From Bacteroidota bacterium (GTDB lineage: Bacteria; Bacteroidota; Bacteroidia; Bacteroidales; VadinHA17), in contig VGGM01000042.1 in NCBI GenBank assembly GCA_016868515.1, positions 1 through 8,674 of the forward strand: a DNA stretch of 8,674 bases, in the 5' to 3' direction. The position numbers and the translations under genes are program-made. The notes below the pieces were generated by a model. It searched no databases, was not told the origin of the DNA, and saw only the letters and a program-made list of their open reading frames with translations. How positions within the stretch are numbered: position 1 is the stretch's first letter; each line of letters opens with the position of its first letter. This document shows, in pieces, positions 1 to 7,395 of the stretch.

Positions 1-3000
1 GACTACAGCATCTTTGGCAATAATGGCGAGTACCTCTTTTCCATAGGGTTTCCCGGTATAAAGCAAAATTCCTATCTTATAATTCTTCCTGTTCTTTCGT
101 GGGCGCTATTCCTGCTGATGCTGATCATTATTACCGACGACCTTCTCCTGATTGCGGCCAGACGGCGTGGGAGGATGTTCTCAATCTTACTGAAAACCAC
201 TCTGTATATTGCAGCCTATCTCCTCTTTCTATTCGATATCTACCCGGAAGTCTTCAGTAAAACCGCGCTGTTCCAGACAGCAGGGTTTTCACTTGGGAAA
301 CTAAGTCCGACAATGGGCCATCTTTTATTGGCGGGCATTCTTCTGTCCAGTCTTGCCAGAACCCTGTACCGACAATATAAGCCTTTGCGGCCTGAGCGAA
401 GCCGGGCGGAAGGCGACTTTCTCAGTTTTACACTCGTATTGATTCCTGGTACGGTAATGTTTATTCTTTTTCACCAGGTACTCACAATAATGATTTCACA
501 CACAAATCTTGTTTTTGAAGGTTACCGGGTATCGCAGCTTAGCATTCATTCCGTTGCCGGTATTCTATCTCTCTTCTTCCTTATAACAGTACCCTGTTTC
601 TATGTTTTAAGGGTAATTGAAACATTCAGATCGTTAACAATCCGGGCCTTTTTTTCCGGAGTGATGATTAACATTCTCATTTTAGTGCCTCTTGCTCTTT
701 TCGGTCTGAGATCGGGAGTGGTTACCGGAGCCTTTTTCCTGTTGCTGGTAGTGGTCTTCAGATACCATGCAATACATCGGCTCGGCAAGTACACCCTTTC
801 AGCAGCATTTTCAATAATATTCTCGTTATACCTTGCATGGCACATAACAATAATTTCATCAGCGAATGAATCTGACAGCCTTAGAGTGTCAGCAGTGACG
901 CTTGCTACAATGCATGATCCGGTTGCCGAACATCTTCTTATCGGCATGTCGCCCGCTATCGGCATTGATCCTCAGCTTAAGGAGAGAATGATGTCGGAAA
1001 GTTTCAACAGCGATGATGCGGAATGGGTTTCCAGTCATCTTATCGACAAACACTTTACAGGCTACTGGACGAATTACAGTCTTTCGGTTGTTCTCTGCAA
1101 TCATTCTTCACAGCTGCTGGTTGGCGACGGTAATGGTCTTCGGGAGGACTGTTTTGAATTCTTTGCAGAGAAGGCTGCCAGACAGGGACAGGTTGTCACG
1201 GGCACACCATTCTATTTCATGGAAAGCAATACAGGCAGACCTTCCTATCTGGGAATTTTCTATTTTGACCTGCCTGCGGGAAAGAGAAACGGACTTTTCA
1301 TCGAGTTGTTCTCATACGTAAATGACTTCAGGGAGGGATACCCCGAACTTTTAACCGATGACAGGTACATGAGGCCTCAGAAGTTCAGGGGGTATTCAAC
1401 GGCCAAGTATATTGACGGCTCACTTGTACTCAACACGGGCAGTTATTCATACCCGCTCCGCGATACCGGTCTTTCAGAACGAACAGAAGAGTATCATGCC
1501 ATTCGCATGAGCGGATATGACCATTTTATTTACCGGCACGGGAAAGTCACAATCGTGCAGAGCCGGAAGACGATACCATTTATTAACAGGGTAATCACAT
1601 TTGCCTACCTGTACATCTTCATACAGTTGATAACAGGTTTTTTCATCCTTGTTTTCAGCAGGGAACACAGGGGTTCCATCATAAGCCTTACCCTAAGGCA
1701 GAAACTGCAGGCAGCCTTTTCGGTTGTTATTCTCGTGACATTTGCGGGTGTGGCAGCCGGGGCTATCTGGCTCAGCATAATACAATACCGGGGCCGGCAT
1801 TACGAAAACCTGAGGGAGAAAGCAAACTCTCTTTATATTGAATTGCAGCACAAGCTGGAAAATGAAGCAGCCCTTACAACCGGATGGACTGATGGCAAGT
1901 ATATGTCTCTTAACGATCTGCTTGTTAAATTCTCAAATGTATTCTTTACCGATATAAACCTGTTTGATGCTTCGGGGAATCTCCTCGCCACCTCACGCCC
2001 CGAACTATTCCTCATGGATCTTACCAGCAGCAGAATGAACAGGTTTGCACTCGGAAACCTGTCGGCTTTCTCAGAAAGTGAGTATATAGCTACTGAACGG
2101 ATCGGGGAATTTGAATACATGTCCATTTATGTCCCATTCCACAATGCCAGGAATGAGCTTCTTGCCTACCTGAATGTGCCCTATTTCGGTATGCAGGCTG
2201 CGCTGTCGGACGAAATAGCAAACCTGATTGTTGCCATAATCAATTTCAGTCTGCTTATGATTATTGCCACGATGAGTATTGCCGTATTTTTAAGTGACAG
2301 GCTTACCGCCCCGGTCAGAATGCTGGGTGAGGTTTTATCATCAGTCAGGCTGGGGAGAAAGAGCGAGAGACTTGTTTATAAGTCAGGTGACGAGATAGGC
2401 GAACTGGTAAGGCAATACAACAAGATGGTGGAGGAACTCGAGGAGAGTACCCTGAAGCTGGCAGCTTCAGAGAGGGAATATGCCTGGAGGGAGATGGCCA
2501 AGCAGATAGCTCATGAGATCAAGAATCCTCTCACACCAATGAAACTTAACGTACAACAGCTCGAAAAGGCATGGAGGGATGCAAGACCGGGGTTTGAAAA
2601 GAAGCTGGAGAGATTTACCCGGAACCAGATTGAGCATATCGACACATTATCATCGATTGCCACCGCCTTCTCGAATTTCGCCAGAATGCCGGGTTCAAAT
2701 CCGGTTCATATTGACCTGCTTGATCAGATTAAATCGACTCTTGAACTATTTAAGAACAGCGGAAACATTCTCTTCAGAATCTCCTGTGTTCAGACAACCC
2801 GCATTATTGTAATGGCCGACAAGGAGCATCTTAACAGCATTTTTTCGAATATCATTAAGAATGCCATTCAGGCTATACCCGACGACAGGAATGGAATCAT
2901 CAGGGTAGCAGTAAGTCTTGCCGGCGACAGGGTGGAAGTCAATATTTCCGATAACGGAACCGGTATACCCACTGAAGCAAGGGGAAAGATGTTTACACCC

Positions 3001-3162
3001 CATTTTACTACAAAGTCATCGGGCTCAGGACTGGGTCTGAGTATTGTAAAAAGGCTTGTTGAGGGGATAGGAGGTGAGATCTACTTTGAGTCGGAACCCG
3101 GGGAGGGAACGGCCTTTACCATTATCCTTCCTGTTCTCTATTCGGTGGAAAGGCCGGAGTAA
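1..3162 (+). CDS. Large multi-pass membrane sensor histidine kinase (NtrY-like core), 5' partial
   Basis: The frame is open from base 1, so the N-terminus lies outside the window; the Met at 118 sits inside a membrane segment and is not the start. Counting residue 1 at base 1 (1053 residues visible): a short outside stretch (1-25), about seven hydrophobic segments (roughly 26-285), a first outside domain (286-525), two membrane segments (about 531-552 and 574-594), a second, Cache-like outside domain (595-738), a membrane segment (739-765), HAMP (766-816), dimerisation/phosphoacceptor domain (820-885) and ATPase domain (925-1045). The phospho-His is His838 in HEIKNPLTPMKL, an NtrY-type H-box. 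The N-box Asn954 (NIIKNAIQA), G1 DNGTGIP (984-990), F-box MFTPHFTTK and G2 GSGLGL (1008-1013) are all intact, so the kinase should be active. No receiver domain or response regulator is visible. The ligand is unknown. The kinase assignment is firm; the sensor fold assignment is inference. Confidence 0.93.
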   Translation, partial: DYSIFGNNGEYLFSIGFPGIKQNSYLIILPVLSWALFLLMLIIITDDLLLIAARRRGRMFSILLKTTLYIAAYLLFLFDIYPEVFSKTALFQTAGFSLGKLSPTMGHLLLAGILLSSLARTLYRQYKPLRPERSRAEGDFLSFTLVLIPGTVMFILFHQVLTIMISHTNLVFEGYRVSQLSIHSVAGILSLFFLITVPCFYVLRVIETFRSLTIRAFFSGVMINILILVPLALFGLRSGVVTGAFFLLLVVVFRYHAIHRLGKYTLSAAFSIIFSLYLAWHITIISSANESDSLRVSAVTLATMHDPVAEHLLIGMSPAIGIDPQLKERMMSESFNSDDAEWVSSHLIDKHFTGYWTNYSLSVVLCNHSSQLLVGDGNGLREDCFEFFAEKAARQGQVVTGTPFYFMESNTGRPSYLGIFYFDLPAGKRNGLFIELFSYVNDFREGYPELLTDDRYMRPQKFRGYSTAKYIDGSLVLNTGSYSYPLRDTGLSERTEEYHAIRMSGYDHFIYRHGKVTIVQSRKTIPFINRVITFAYLYIFIQLITGFFILVFSREHRGSIISLTLRQKLQAAFSVVILVTFAGVAAGAIWLSIIQYRGRHYENLREKANSLYIELQHKLENEAALTTGWTDGKYMSLNDLLVKFSNVFFTDINLFDASGNLLATSRPELFLMDLTSSRMNRFALGNLSAFSESEYIATERIGEFEYMSIYVPFHNARNELLAYLNVPYFGMQAALSDEIANLIVAIINFSLLMIIATMSIAVFLSDRLTAPVRMLGEVLSSVRLGRKSERLVYKSGDEIGELVRQYNKMVEELEESTLKLAASEREYAWREMAKQIAHEIKNPLTPMKLNVQQLEKAWRDARPGFEKKLERFTRNQIEHIDTLSSIATAFSNFARMPGSNPVHIDLLDQIKSTLELFKNSGNILFRISCVQTTRIIVMADKEHLNSIFSNIIKNAIQAIPDDRNGIIRVAVSLAGDRVEVNISDNGTGIPTEARGKMFTPHFTTKSSGSGLGLSIVKRLVEGIGGEIYFESEPGEGTAFTIILPVLYSVERPE

Positions 3163-3181
3163 ATAACCCGGCAGCCCGGCA

Positions 3182-3215
3182 TTGTTGCATTGAATGTAAT
3201 TTTTAGCTATATTAG
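3182..3215 (+). promoter_or_regulatory. Possible Bacteroidetes-type promoter for the secretion operon
   Basis: The 81-base gap between the kinase and the cargo gene is AT-rich in its second half. It holds TATATTAG at 3208-3215, which matches five of the six fixed positions of the Bacteroidetes -7 element TAnnTTTG. TTG triplets at 3182-3184 and 3185-3187 lie 20-23 bases upstream, near the usual spacing for the -33 element. Transcription would begin close to 3222, leaving a short leader before the TTG start at 3244. The match is short and such motifs arise by chance, so this is only a candidate. No clear ribosome binding site precedes 3244, which is common in this phylum. Confidence 0.25.
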
Positions 3216-3243
3216 CACGTTCTAACAGATCATATTCTGAAGC

Positions 3244-6200
3244 TTGCCTGACCGTCTGAAAATACTGTCATTTATCCTTCTGCTGTCACTGTTTCAGTCG
3301 GGAAGGTTGTTATGTCAGACTTCTGTTTCAGGCACCGATTTTAACAATGTCAAAACCAGTGTTACAGGCATCGGAGCCAACTTTGTAAATGTTTCCGATA
3401 TCACCGGATTTGGAGCTGGCGATACCGTTCTGGTTATACAGATGAAGGGAGCCAGAATACTTACTCCGGAGGATAACACCTACGGTCAGTATCAGACCAG
3501 AACAGGTTTCCCCGGACAGCATGAGTTCCTGATAATCCAGTCGGTAAATCCCGGGCAGCTTATTTTTACAGCCAACATGTTGAATTCCTACACGGTGGAG
3601 GGTGTTACCCAGGTAATAAAGGTGAGGTATTTCCAGTCGGCCAGGGTTACCGGAAAGCTTGAATCAGCGGAATGGGACCCGGTAACCGGAACCGGAGGCG
3701 TTCTGGCTATGATAGTTGGAGGTAACCTGACACTTGAGGCTGACATTGACATGAGCGGAAAGGGGTTCACCGGAGGTGCGGTATCAGAAGGCACGGGCGA
3801 GTGTGCAGGACTGGACGAAGCTCTCAGAAACAGGTTTTCATATGATGCCACATCGACATATTCGGGTTTCAAAGGAGAGGGAGTTGCCATTACCAATAAC
3901 CTGCTGGTCCCGCTCTTCCCGGGATTCGCAAAGGGTAAGGGAGCCAGTTTCAGCGGTGGCGGAGGCGGTAATGGCAAATTCTCAGGTGGCGGCGGAGGTG
4001 GAGGATTTGGCGCCGGAGGCAACGGAGAAGAAGAATTTGCGGGTTGCATCATCGTTGATGCATATGGAAGAGGCGGACGAGGGTACACCGGAACACCCAT
4101 AGAGAATGGCATATTCTCTGGCGGCGGCGGCGGTGCATCAACATACCTTGCGGGAGGAACAGCCTCTCCCGGCGGCAGGGGAGGCGGTATTATCATTATT
4201 GTTGCCGATACCATTCACGGTAACGGGCACTCCATTATTGCAAGCGGTGCCCAGCCGGTTGCGGTTGCCACCGGCAATGCCGGCGCCGGCGGTGGCGGTG
4301 GCGGTGGTACAATCTCACTTTCGGTAAAGGGGTACGGTTCAACCACGCTGAATATTACCAGTGCAGGAGGCAAAGGAGGCAATACCACCAATACCCGCGG
4401 TAGCGGTGGCGGTGGCGGCGGCGGACGGATATGGTCGAGCATACCATTTACAGGTTACCCGGTAACAAGAATAGTAATTGGCGGGAATCCGGGCGATATT
4501 AACTACCCGACAGGAAGCCCCTCGGGTTCAGCCGGGTCGATCGGCCGGGTTGATACAAACTATGCCGTTAAGCTGAACGGATTCCTTTTCAATTCTGTAA
4601 GATCGTCAGTAACCTACAGTTCAACCGATTCAATCTGTGAGACTTTAATACCTCCGAAACTGGCTGGTACCCAGCCAATAGGCGGAACTTTGCCCTATAC
4701 TTTCCTTTGGCAGAAGAGCTACGATGGTACTGTCTGGAATGACCTTGCCAATACCGAAGGCCCCGGAATAAACTTCACTCCTTCGGTGGCAGAGACTGAC
4801 ACCCTCTACTTCCGCCGCGTTATTACCGACGACAGTTCGCCCACACAGATAGTCGATATCAGCAACACCATTAAAATAATTGTTCAGCCACTTATTGCCG
4901 ACAACATTGTTGGTAAGGATACAACCATCTGCTTTAACCAGAACCCGCTTGAACTGAAGCACTATAACTCAGGTCCGGCGGGAGGCAACGGCACATATGC
5001 CTACCTGTGGCAGCAGAGCCCCGACAACACCATCTTCAGTCCCGCAATAAATGCGAATAACGGCTCATCCTACGATCCGCCGGCACTAACCGCGACTACC
5101 TACTACCAAAGGGTTATCACATCGGGCCGTTGTAAGGACACATCAAATCTGGTAACCATTACAGTTCTTCCTCTGGTTGCCGGCAACTCAATAGCAGCCG
5201 ACCAGGTAATCTGTGAGGGTGATCTGTTTGCCGACCTGACAGGGTCCACGCCCACTGGCGGGGCAGGTGCCGGAACCTACACCTACCAGTGGATATCACG
5301 CAGTTCGTCAACCTCATGGATGCCAGCCTCGGGTACGAATAACGCGATTAACCATAATCCGGAGGAGGCTGACTTTCCGGCTACACTATTTTTCAGCCGC
5401 GTAGTATATTCGGGTCCCGATGATGTATGCCGCGACACCAGTGCATTCCGGACGCTTACCATGCATCCGCAGATAAGCGGAAACACCATATCGGGCAATC
5501 AGACCATATGCCAGGGCAGCCAGCCGGCTATTATTTCGGGCCCTGTTCCCTCAGGGGGTGACGGCAGTTACCTCTACACATGGCAGGACAGTTCAAAGCT
5601 GCAGTCATGGACAAGCATACCGGGGTTCATTAACTCCACCGAGGCGGGCTATCTGCCTCCACCCCTGAGCGACAGTACGGGTTACAGGCGGATAACCTTC
5701 TCGTCGGCCTGCTCAGACACCAGCAACGTAATAAGGGTTTATGTTCACAAGACGGTAACCAATTTCACTATTGCACTTATATCGGGAGGTGCAGATACCA
5801 CCGTCTGCCTCGGGGCCACTCCCAACCTGCTCAGGGGGGAACCGGCAGCAGGCGGTACGGAAATACCGGGCGATTACGCCTATGAATGGTTTTATTCGAC
5901 TGATAATATTACCTGGATACCTGTTCCTGCCGCAGGCACCGGAGCCGATTACCAGCCGGCGGCACTTACAGTTACTACCTGGTTCAGACGTACTGTTGTT
6001 TCTGGTGAATGCAGTGCTGTAAGCAATCCGGTTACGGTTAATGTTCTTCCCCTTATATCAAACAACGTGATGCCGGCCGATCATATGGTTTGCTTTAATA
6101 CCGTACCACCCCTTCTTAATGCCACTACTCCGGCAGGCGGCAACGGATCCTACCTTTACCAGTGGGAGTTAAGTACCGATGGAGGCGGGTCATGGAACAA

Positions 6201-7395
6201 TGCACCGGGGGCTTCCACCCCTGAGGATTATCAGCCGGCTGCCCTCACCGCACCTGTCTTGTTCCGCCGGGTTGTAACTTCCGGCCCCTCGGGCTGCTGC
6301 AATGACATAAGCCTGCCGGTATCAATCGGTATACATGCACTGCCTACGGGGAACATTACTGCTCTGCCCGACACAATCTGCAGGAAAGATGTTACAACCA
6401 CAATGAACATCGACCTTACCGGTGCAGCCCCGTGGTCGGTTACCCTTAACGCCGGGGCCGGCACAGTGGCATTGCCACCGGTTGCTGCCTCACCCTATAC
6501 AGCTACCCTTACACCTTCAGCAACCACTATTTATACACTGGCGACCATCACCGACAACAATGGTTGTGTTGCCACAGTTAAGACGGGAAGCTTTGAACTC
6601 ACCTTTTATGAAGATCCGGTGGCCAGGACAAATCCTCAGACCTCAGACGAGGTTTGCGGACTGGTATACGATCTGGTGCCTGTCCCAAGCTTTGGAACCG
6701 GCACGTGGATGTATCCCGGCGTTCCGGTCACAACAACGGCCGATCTTGGATCAGGCAGACTAAGGGTTACAGTCGATTCGTACAGCACCTGGGGTTTCTG
6801 GTGGAAGGAACAGAACTGGAAGTGCGTCGATTCAGTACGACTCGATGTCAGGTTCTGGGAGATGCCAAACCCTGTTGCAGCCGGGCCCGATGCTACAACA
6901 GTACTCAACTTCGTGAAACTGGCTGCTGCACCGCCGTCACTATTCACAGCAGGTAACTGGAGCTACCCCGGCAATCCGGCCGATATGGTTTTTGACGATC
7001 CGGCCGATCCGGGTACCTGGGTGTCAGGTCTCAGACTGGGACAGAATGTTTTTACATGGACAGTGGAAAATGGCCGTTGTGTTGCCACCGATGATGTTCA
7101 GATAACCTATAACCCGGTACCCGAGGGTTTTTCTCCCGATGGTAACGGAATCAACGATCTGTTTGAGATCGCGGGAATGGAGGGAACAGAAAATGAACTG
7201 GTGATAATTAATATCTCGGGGCTTGAACTGGTGCGGTTCAGGAATTACAGCAGCATAACAGGCTACTGGGATGGCAAGGACCGTAACGGGAAGGATCTTC
7301 CCGACGGTACATACTACTATTTCCTGACAGTAACGAAACCCTATGCAAGCAGGATAGGGGGATACGTAATAATAAAGAGAAAGCTGAATGAGTAG
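3244..7395 (+). CDS. Giant secreted modular surface protein: Gly-rich domain, Ig-like repeats, type-B T9SS sorting domain
   Basis: This 1383-residue protein is probably exported by Sec and then by the type IX system, acting as a cell-surface or released adhesin-like protein. An in-frame TGA at 3238-3240 leaves TTG at 3244 as the first usable start. It gives a good signal peptide: basic n-region PDRLK, hydrophobic core ILSFILLLSLF, probable cut before or near Gln25. Modules in order: N-terminal domain (25-229), glycine-rich region (230-395), linker, seven Ig-like repeats (460-1127), two GxWxYPG modules (1128-1292) and a CHU_C/gliding-motility-type sorting domain (1293-1383). The N-terminal region carries a GDTVLVIQMKGA motif and a GVLAMIVGGNLTLEADIDMS-type strand just before the Gly-rich part, as I recall from other bacterial Gly-rich surface proteins. 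No catalytic motif was seen, so adhesion or a structural role is more likely than an enzyme. The stop overlaps the start of the PorP/SprF gene. Confidence 0.9.
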   Translation: MPDRLKILSFILLLSLFQSGRLLCQTSVSGTDFNNVKTSVTGIGANFVNVSDITGFGAGDTVLVIQMKGARILTPEDNTYGQYQTRTGFPGQHEFLIIQSVNPGQLIFTANMLNSYTVEGVTQVIKVRYFQSARVTGKLESAEWDPVTGTGGVLAMIVGGNLTLEADIDMSGKGFTGGAVSEGTGECAGLDEALRNRFSYDATSTYSGFKGEGVAITNNLLVPLFPGFAKGKGASFSGGGGGNGKFSGGGGGGGFGAGGNGEEEFAGCIIVDAYGRGGRGYTGTPIENGIFSGGGGGASTYLAGGTASPGGRGGGIIIIVADTIHGNGHSIIASGAQPVAVATGNAGAGGGGGGGTISLSVKGYGSTTLNITSAGGKGGNTTNTRGSGGGGGGGRIWSSIPFTGYPVTRIVIGGNPGDINYPTGSPSGSAGSIGRVDTNYAVKLNGFLFNSVRSSVTYSSTDSICETLIPPKLAGTQPIGGTLPYTFLWQKSYDGTVWNDLANTEGPGINFTPSVAETDTLYFRRVITDDSSPTQIVDISNTIKIIVQPLIADNIVGKDTTICFNQNPLELKHYNSGPAGGNGTYAYLWQQSPDNTIFSPAINANNGSSYDPPALTATTYYQRVITSGRCKDTSNLVTITVLPLVAGNSIAADQVICEGDLFADLTGSTPTGGAGAGTYTYQWISRSSSTSWMPASGTNNAINHNPEEADFPATLFFSRVVYSGPDDVCRDTSAFRTLTMHPQISGNTISGNQTICQGSQPAIISGPVPSGGDGSYLYTWQDSSKLQSWTSIPGFINSTEAGYLPPPLSDSTGYRRITFSSACSDTSNVIRVYVHKTVTNFTIALISGGADTTVCLGATPNLLRGEPAAGGTEIPGDYAYEWFYSTDNITWIPVPAAGTGADYQPAALTVTTWFRRTVVSGECSAVSNPVTVNVLPLISNNVMPADHMVCFNTVPPLLNATTPAGGNGSYLYQWELSTDGGGSWNNAPGASTPEDYQPAALTAPVLFRRVVTSGPSGCCNDISLPVSIGIHALPTGNITALPDTICRKDVTTTMNIDLTGAAPWSVTLNAGAGTVALPPVAASPYTATLTPSATTIYTLATITDNNGCVATVKTGSFELTFYEDPVARTNPQTSDEVCGLVYDLVPVPSFGTGTWMYPGVPVTTTADLGSGRLRVTVDSYSTWGFWWKEQNWKCVDSVRLDVRFWEMPNPVAAGPDATTVLNFVKLAAAPPSLFTAGNWSYPGNPADMVFDDPADPGTWVSGLRLGQNVFTWTVENGRCVATDDVQITYNPVPEGFSPDGNGINDLFEIAGMEGTENELVIINISGLELVRFRNYSSITGYWDGKDRNGKDLPDGTYYYFLTVTKPYASRIGGYVIIKRKLNE
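3931..4428 (+). repeat. Glycine-rich region with poly-Gly blocks
   Basis: Residues 230-395 of the secreted protein contain five or more runs of five to seven glycines, for example GGGGGNGKFSGGGGGGGFG, separated by short strand-like stretches such as GGIIIIVADTIHGNG and GTISLSVKGYG. At DNA level the runs are degenerate GGN triplets, with hexamer-like GGTGGC tandem stretches near 4288-4308 and 4404-4424. Alternating Gly runs and beta strands suggest a compact repetitive fold, possibly beta-solenoid or polyglycine-II bundles. The composition is seen directly; the fold is inference. Confidence 0.85.
4621..6624 (+). repeat. Seven tandem Ig-like repeats in the secreted protein
   Basis: The repeats begin near bases 4621, 4915, 5197, 5494, 5788, 6076 and 6364 and run 87-99 residues each. 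The shared pattern is a Cys at about position 6 (as in GNQTIC or KDTTIC), then a GGxGSYxYxWQ core, a Y-x-P-x-A-L-T segment, a pair of strands like FRRVVTSG, a second Cys, and a DTSNxVTVxVLPL end. Repeat 7 is divergent, lacking the YxYxW core. The units differ widely in sequence, so they are old protein-level repeats, not recent DNA duplications. They are probably beta-sandwich domains forming a stalk, as in other Bacteroidota surface proteins; the exact family needs a profile search. Confidence 0.85.
6625..7119 (+). other. Two beta-type GxWxYPG modules between the repeat array and the sorting domain
   Basis: Residues 1128-1207 and 1208-1292 each contain a GTWMYPG or GNWSYPG motif followed by a strand-rich stretch and a late Cys in a K/R-C-V context (KCVDSV, RCVATDDV). 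The second module also has the GLRLGQNVFTWTVENG phrase often found just before type-B sorting domains in Bacteroidota surface proteins. They look like a pair of related domains distinct from the Ig-like array. The pairing is seen directly; a spacer role near the membrane anchor is inference. Confidence 0.6.
7120..7392 (+). other. Type-B T9SS C-terminal sorting domain (CHU_C / gliding-motility-associated)
   Basis: The last 91 residues start with PEGFSPDGNGINDLFEI and continue through VIINISGLEL, GYWDGKDRNGKDLPDGTYYY and a final GGYVIIKRK. This order (FSPDGNGxND, strand, WDG, LPDGTYYY, GxVxIxR) is the signature of the type-B C-terminal signal that directs proteins through the type IX translocon. 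In known cases type-B cargo depends on a PorP/SprF-family partner, and one is encoded immediately downstream. The usual WG of the NRWG motif is replaced by SG here, a minor departure. Confidence 0.93.

Noticed and set aside
3168..3204. CCGG-CAGC-CCGG inverted repeat after the kinase stop, followed by five Ts
   Set aside because: The stem is only four pairs and the T run is about 20 bases away, so it does not fit an intrinsic terminator.
3307..3321. Possible lipoprotein box at Cys24 of the secreted protein
   Set aside because: The residues before the Cys are Arg-Leu-Leu, lacking the usual Leu at -3 and small residues at -2/-1. Bacteroidota signal peptidase I sites before Gln fit better.
3588..4442. 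Long proline-rich open frames on the - strand (3588-4214 and 4215-4442)
   Set aside because: They are the reverse complement of GGN glycine codons, which read as proline. They overlap a well-supported gene and have no family features.
4621..6624. CRISPR-like or recent tandem DNA repeats
   Set aside because: The repeats are protein-level, about 290 bases long, and strongly diverged in DNA; there are no short identical repeats with spacers.
6422..6956. Overlapping + strand frames at 6422-6763 and 6654-6956
   Set aside because: They lie inside the cargo gene in other frames, with low-complexity, non-family translations, and are shadows.
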